This document shows positions 1 to 6,300 of a stretch of DNA of 8,001 bases, piece by piece. The notes beneath the pieces were generated by a model. That model was not told the origin of the DNA. It did no database searches and saw only the letters and a list, made by a program, of their open reading frames with translations. A program made the position numbers and the translations under genes. The DNA lies in the NCBI GenBank assembly GCA_026692885.1, contig JAPLNJ010000324.1:1-8001 (forward strand), read 5' to 3'. The DNA comes from Planctomycetota bacterium. Its GTDB lineage: Bacteria > Planctomycetota > Planctomycetia > Pirellulales > Pirellulaceae. Each line of letters starts with the position of its first letter. The first letter of the stretch is position 1.

Positions 1-373
1 TGGCCAGATTCTCGGTCAACAGGTTGACGTTAGGCGATACCCCGTTCCCGCTGTCGATCACCGTCCAAATGAGGTTCCCCGTGCCGTTCGCGTTTGCTAC
101 CGTCTTGTACTTCAGACCTTGCAGGGCGGGCAGATCGTCCAGCGTGGTGCCCGTCGTCACCTTCGTGGTGCCGTCTGCCAGCCATACCGTGATCGAGGGC
201 GGAACCGACGTTACCCGGTAGGTCAGTGTCTGACCGACCTCGTCGACCGCCGTGGCCGGCCCCGGCGCGTAGGCCCAGCCGCTCAGGCCCAGCGACACCG
301 CGGTGACATTCGCGCTGTCCTCATTCACGCTGATCGCTACCGGCGTTCCCGCCGTTCGCACCGGGCCGTCGTT
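1..373 (-). other. Tandem surface module C6 (cut by the window edge)
   Basis: Contains NDGPVRTAGTPVAISVNED, AVSLGLSGWAYAPGP, DEVGQTLTYRVTSVPPSITV, LQGLKYKTVANANGTGNLIW and NVNLLTENLA, where the window ends. It is clearly a duplicate of C5, with roughly 60 percent identical residues by eye. Only its last strand is missing, and more copies probably continue below base 1. Confidence 0.8.
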
Positions 374-3300
374 CACCGCATTGACGGTGATCGTCAGACT
401 CTCGGTTAAAGTGTTGACGTCCGGCGCCAGCCCGCTGGCGTCGTCCGTCACCGTCCAAGTCAGGCTTCCGCTACCGTTGGCGTCCAACACCGTCTTGTAT
501 TTCAGGCCCTGCAGAGCGGCCGCGTTCAGCAGCGTGGTACCCGCCGCGACCGGCGTAATGCCGTTGGCCAACCACACCGTGATGGCGGGCGGAATGGATA
601 TGACCTTGTACTTCAGCGTCTGGGCCGCTTCGTCCGTCGCCGCCGGCGTCCCCGGTAAGTAGGACAGGCCGTTCAAGCCCAACGACACGGCCGTCGCATT
701 CGTGAAGTCCTCATTCACGTTGATCGCCGCGGGTGCCGCTGCCGTCCGCACCGGCGAGCCGTTGACGGGGGTCACCGTCACAGTAAAATCTTGAGAGAAG
801 AGATTCAGGGTTCCGGGGATGACGCCTCCGGAGCCGTCCGGCACGCCGCTGGTCACGGTCACCCGAATCACAGCCGTACCACTGGTGACCGTGTTCTTGT
901 CTGCGGCAGGAATAAAACTCACCACGCCAACCGATGCATTGTCGTCATACGAAATCAACGGCGCAGGAATCAGCCCGGGGTTGAGGCTGATCGCTGTCAC
1001 GGAGGCGACCTTACTGAAGCGACCCGCCGAGCCGCTGATGCCGGTCAGGGGCACAGTGTACGGCACCGTCTGCGTGCCTGCCACGTTCTCCAGCACGGTC
1101 TCGTTGCCAATCGGATCGAGGGTCGGCACCGACTTGACCAGAATGGCGATTGTCGACGTGTCTACGAGACCGGGACTGGGCTGGCTGGGCTGGGCCGGGT
1201 CGTTCCCCGTGTAGCCGCGGTCGTCTACCTTCACGACCACGCTGGCTTCTGAACCGAAGTAGTTCCGCTCCGGAACGAAGGACAATCCGTCGAGCGCAAC
1301 GGTGATGCTGCCCAGCGTCCCGCGGAAGATCATCCGGGCATCCGCGGTGCCGTCGCCGACGCCGCCCCAAGCGGAGCTGAAATCCAGCCCATTGAGGCTG
1401 CCCAGTGTCAACACCCCGCGCGCCGCGGTCAGCTCCATTTGCAGCTGGGGATCGGGGACGGTTTCGTTGGCGTCCACATCCGCGATCTTGATGGCATTCG
1501 GCGGATTGTTGGTCGCCAGGAATGTCAACGTGCTGTTCTGGTCCATCTGCTGCGGCGCGCTCGGTGGCGTGACCTTGGGCTGATCGTTGATCGGCGTGAC
1601 ACTGATCGTCAGCGTTTCCCGGGTGATCGTAGGAGCCCGCGGGGGTGTAGCGTTGGTCTCCACTGTCAATAGCACAGGACCGCCGTTGCGATTGTCGTTA
1701 AAATCGCCATCCGGCACCGTGTACGTCACACCGGCCGCCAGGGTCAAATTCAGTTCGGCCAACGTTCCTGTGAGTTGGATCCGCGTCGGCGAGATCTGCA
1801 CGATAGCACCCGTCGGAACGCCTCCGACGACGTTCGTGACCTGAATCGTACCCGTGGGTTGGGAGTTCGGCATCGGCGTCCGGGCCGGAATCGACAAGGT
1901 GACGGTCAAGAGACTCGGCGAATCCGGAGCTAAGTCCAAATCGATCACGCGGATGCTCGTCACGGTGAGGGTGTTTCCGACAACTTCGTCCAGCGCGGCG
2001 ACCACCGTAATAGGAATGGTCTGGAAGCTGTGCTGCGGACCTCCCGTTCCGGTGTTCCCGAAGTCATCGACCAGTACCGTGAGTAGATCAGCGCCGATGT
2101 AATTCGGTGGTAAGTTCTGGTAGGTCAGGCCGTCGGGCGCGAGCAGTGTCGCGTTGATCTGGTCCAATGTTCCTGAAAGCGTCACGATCCCCGTGTCGTT
2201 GTTGTAGATACGACCGACGATTACGCCGCCGGGGACCGCGTCATTCACAAGCAGCCGGCCGTGCAGGACCGATAGTGTCAAGGACATGGTCCCCGTGCCA
2301 GCATCCAGGTCGCTGACCTGGATCCCGTTGCTACCGGTCAGCAGCAGAGGAATGTCTGAGTTCGTGCTCAGCGAACTGGGAACCTTGAGCTGGGGCACAT
2401 CGTTGGAGACGATCTCAAGACGGTAGTCTTCCACCTCGCCGTCCGTGGCCAAGCCGGTGGGTTGCAGTCCACCTTGGCTGCTGATACGGAAGCGGGCAAA
2501 GGTCTCGCCCGGCCCCGCGTTAGCGGGCACCGTCACGAACAGTTGATTCAGCCCGGGTTGCACGGAAACACTTCGGAAGACTTGCTCGTACTGGTCCGTC
2601 CAATCCCCATCCGAATTGAAGTCGATCCAGCCGTCCAGGTAGCCCTGTGTCGAAGCCGTGATTGTCAGCGGCACCGTGACTCCCGGAGTTAAGACGCCAT
2701 CCAGGCGGACGCCGTCCTCATCCGATCCGTCCAAAGCCAGCCGAGCCAGGCGGTCGCTGCTGGGCAGATGGACAATACTGAGGGCATAAGCACCGGTCGC
2801 TTGGAGGTTCGCCATGACGTCCAACGGTGCCAGGACGTCCAACGGTGCCACGACGTCCACCTTGGTCACATTACCCACCCGCACGCGAGCGCCGCCCAAG
2901 CTCTGCGCAGTGACGTTCGCGTTGAGGTAACCGAAGGTCACCGCTTGCGAAACGGCTGCGGTCATGGCATTCACCACGTCGTTGGCCGAAAAGGTCGGCT
3001 GGAAGGGAATCGCTTGGAGGGTCGGACTGGGCATCACGGAAACGCTGTCGCTCAAGTCATCAAAGACAAAGGTCACCGTCTGGCCGCTGTCGCTCACTGC
3101 GAAGGATTGACCGGCGGCGACGGCTTCCGTCTGCTTCAGTCCGCTGGTGGAAGTGTTGAGGCGATATTCCGTGGTAGCGCCGAGGTCGATGAGCACGAAG
3201 AGGGGATTACTGCTGGCGTCGATCGTCGGGTTCAGCCCCGGCAGCTGCGCCGTCTCCTGCAGAATGGCGAGCCGAATCGCATTCGCCACCGTGGCGGCCG

Positions 3301-6300
3301 AATCGGAGGGCTGGAACGTAATCGCGCGGGCCGTAGCATGGACCAGTGAGTTGTTGCTGTCGAATTCGAAGGTCACGACATGACTGGGATCGCCGATGGT
3401 GAAGGTGGCCCCGTCGACGACACCGCCGCCGGTGGTTTTTGGCACCTGGATCACCAGGGACGGCGGCAGTGTGACGTCCACCGTGGCCTCTACCTTGGTC
3501 ACATTGCCCACGCGCAAGCGAGCGCCGCCCATGCTCTGCTCAGTGACGTTCGCGTTGAGGTAACCGAGGGTCACCGCTTGCGAAACGGCTGCGGCCATGG
3601 CATTCACCACGTCGTTGGCCGAGAAGGTCGGCTGGAAGGGGACCGCTTGGAGGGTCGAACTCTCCGTCACGGAAATGCTGTCGCTCAAGTCATCGAAGAC
3701 AAAGGTCACCGTCTGCGCGCTGTCGCTCAGTACGAAGGATTGACCGGCGGCGACGGCTTCCGTCTGCTTCAGTCCGCTGGCGAAAGTGTCCAGGCGATAT
3801 TCCGTGGTAGCGCCGAGATCGATGAGCACAAAGCTGGCATTGCTGGTGGCGTCTTGCGTGGGGTTCAGCCCCGGCAACAGGGAAGCGGCCAGCTGAATGG
3901 CGGACTGAATCGCATTCGCCACCGTGGCGGCCGAATCGGAGGGCTGGAACGCAATCGCGCGGGCCGTAGCATGGACCAGTGAGTTGTTGCTGTCGAATTC
4001 GAAGGTCACCACATGACTGGGATCGCCGATGGTGAAGGTGGCCCCGTCGACGACACCGCCGCCGGTGGTTTTTGGCACCTGGATCACCAGGGACGGCGAC
4101 AGTGTGACGTCCACCGTGGCCACCAACTTGGTCACATTGCTCACCTGCAAGCGAGCGATCCCCAAGCTCTGCGCAGTGACGTTCGCGTTCAGGTAACCGG
4201 AGGTCGCCGCTCGCGAAACGGCCGTGGCCATGGCATTCACCAGGTCGTTGGCCGAGTAGGCCGGCTGGAAGGGGACCGCTTGGAGGGTCGGACTGGGCGT
4301 CACGGAAATGCTGTCGCTCAAGTCATCAAAGACAAAGGTCACCGTACGCGCGCTGTCGCTCACCGCGAAGGACTGTCCGTCGGCGACGGCTTCCGTCTGC
4401 TTCAGCCCGCTGGCGAAGGCGAAAGTGTTGAGGCGATAATCCGTGGTAGCGCCGAGGTCGACGAGCACAAAGCCGGCATTACTGCTGGCGTCGACCGTGG
4501 GGTTCAGGCCCGGCAAGCCCAGTGAGGGATCCTGATTCGGCAACACCGTCGTCGCCTGCAGGATCGCGGCCTTAATCGCATCAGCCACCGTGGTGGCTGA
4601 GTCAAAATCCTGGAACGCGATCGAGCGGGCCCTGGAATTGACCAACGACTTATTGTTATCGAATTCGAAAGTCACCACATGACTGGGATCGCCGATGGTG
4701 AAGGTCTGCCCGTCGGCGACACCGCCGGCGGCGGTTCGCGGCACCTGGATCACCAGGGACGGCAGCAGTTGGAACCCCAGCCCAGCGGCCGGGGTAGTCA
4801 ACACCAGGGGTGTGTGCGTCGCATAACTCAAACCACTATCGGCAAAGTTCAGCGTGTGGCTGGGTGCGCCGTCGACGTGCAGCGCGCCGTCGCCCAGATC
4901 GGTCAACGTTAACTCCAAGGGCTGCCCCAGGATGTTCCTGGACTCTGCGATGGCTTTCCCGATGGCCGTCGCGATCTTGGCCGCGTTGTCGGTGGACAGG
5001 AACGGGATCGGCACATGGCCGACGCCGACGGAGCCTTTGTTGTTGAATTCGAAAATCGTGGGCACCGGATACACACCGTCGCTGACCGTGAACGTCTGGC
5101 CGTCCTGGACCAATAGCGTCGGATCGACACGGATCAAGTAGACCGGCAAGCCCTCCAGCGACAAGCTGCTGGTCCCCGCATCCAGCGTCTGGCGTTGGTG
5201 TCCGCCAATGGTGACGGTTCCGTTGCCCAGGTCCGCGGGCTGCAGCCCCAGTCCCGCATTCGCCACGGCCTGCACGATCGCGGCAGCAATCTGGGCTGGG
5301 GTGGCGCCGGCCGTGTAGTGGACTCCCTTGAGCGTTGGCGTCAGGGGGTCGTCGGTGACCGACCCATTCGTATCAAACTCGAAGGTCACCGTGAAAGCCG
5401 GGCTGACCGAGTCGTTCGTGATGCTGAACGTCGTGCCCTCCGTGACTGTACCAGGCACTTGGATCGAGTAGGGTGCTCGGCCCATCGCGATCGTCAAAGC
5501 ACTGTCGCGGAGATCGACCGAATGATCCAGGTCGTCGCCGACGCCCGCCGGTACGGGCTGGCCGTCAGCGTTGCCGTCCACGCGATCACCCAGGTAGGGA
5601 CCGTTGGCCGTCAATACATGCCGGGCACCATCTTCGGCCAGGAGGGTGGGATACTGCGAGGGTCGGTCGGCCGTGGCCCGGGCGTCGCCGTAATCCAGGA
5701 CCGTGCCCGGCATGAGAATCGTGAATTGGGTTTCATTACTCGCTTGGTTGGCGACCAGCCAATTGCCCGGCAGATCCTGAATCGCCCGGAGGAAGTAGTT
5801 GGAAATCCCTGTGACCGTGGCGTGGCCGTTGACGAAGTCCGCGGGAGCATAGGGCGGCGGAGTGGCCGGATCACGGAAATCGACAAAGATCGTGTTCCCG
5901 CCGCGCAGGGCGGCGGAGACGCCACTCAAGCCATTCTGCGACTGGTTGATGGCGCCGAGCATGGCCTGGATCAGTTGGTCCTGATAGCCAGGCAAGGCGG
6001 ACGGCACGAACGGAATCGCGATGGCGCCGCCAGGAATCCCGGTCACGGTCACGTGAGGCGCGTTCGTGCGGTTCGTCACGTACTGCGCCGTATCGAAGAG
6101 ACGAATTGCGCCGCCGCCGAGGTATTGCGGCTGGAGCTGCAGCGCCGTGGCGCCGGCAATCGCCCGCGTCACTGCAACGGAAATCTCATCAAAGGAACTC
6201 AAGCGATTGAACAAGATCGCTTTGTTGGCAGCGTTGGTCAGGACACCGTTGTCGTCGAACTCGAAGGTGACCGCGGTCGAACCATCGCTGATCGTGAAGT

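Noticed and set aside
1011..1370. Short Arg-rich minus-strand open frame
   Set aside because: It is in a different minus frame from the giant gene and overlaps well-formed cadherin-like modules C3 and C4. Its composition is typical of an out-of-frame shadow in GC-rich DNA.
3359..3421. Repeated palindrome-like tcgaattcga elements at several places as possible regulatory or recombination sites
   Set aside because: They arise from the codons of the F-E-F-D motif read on the opposite strand and fall at every motif copy with these codons. No independent signal is needed.
2768..4525. Three similar plus-strand open frames of 170-200 codons that look like a repeated gene family
   Set aside because: They are in-register antisense shadows of the three super-repeats. 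Their similarity comes from the repeat DNA, and the minus-strand reading explains it fully.
2831..4762. Tandem array considered as a CRISPR or satellite repeat
   Set aside because: The units are 633-666 bp, coding in one frame throughout, and lack short repeats with unique spacers.
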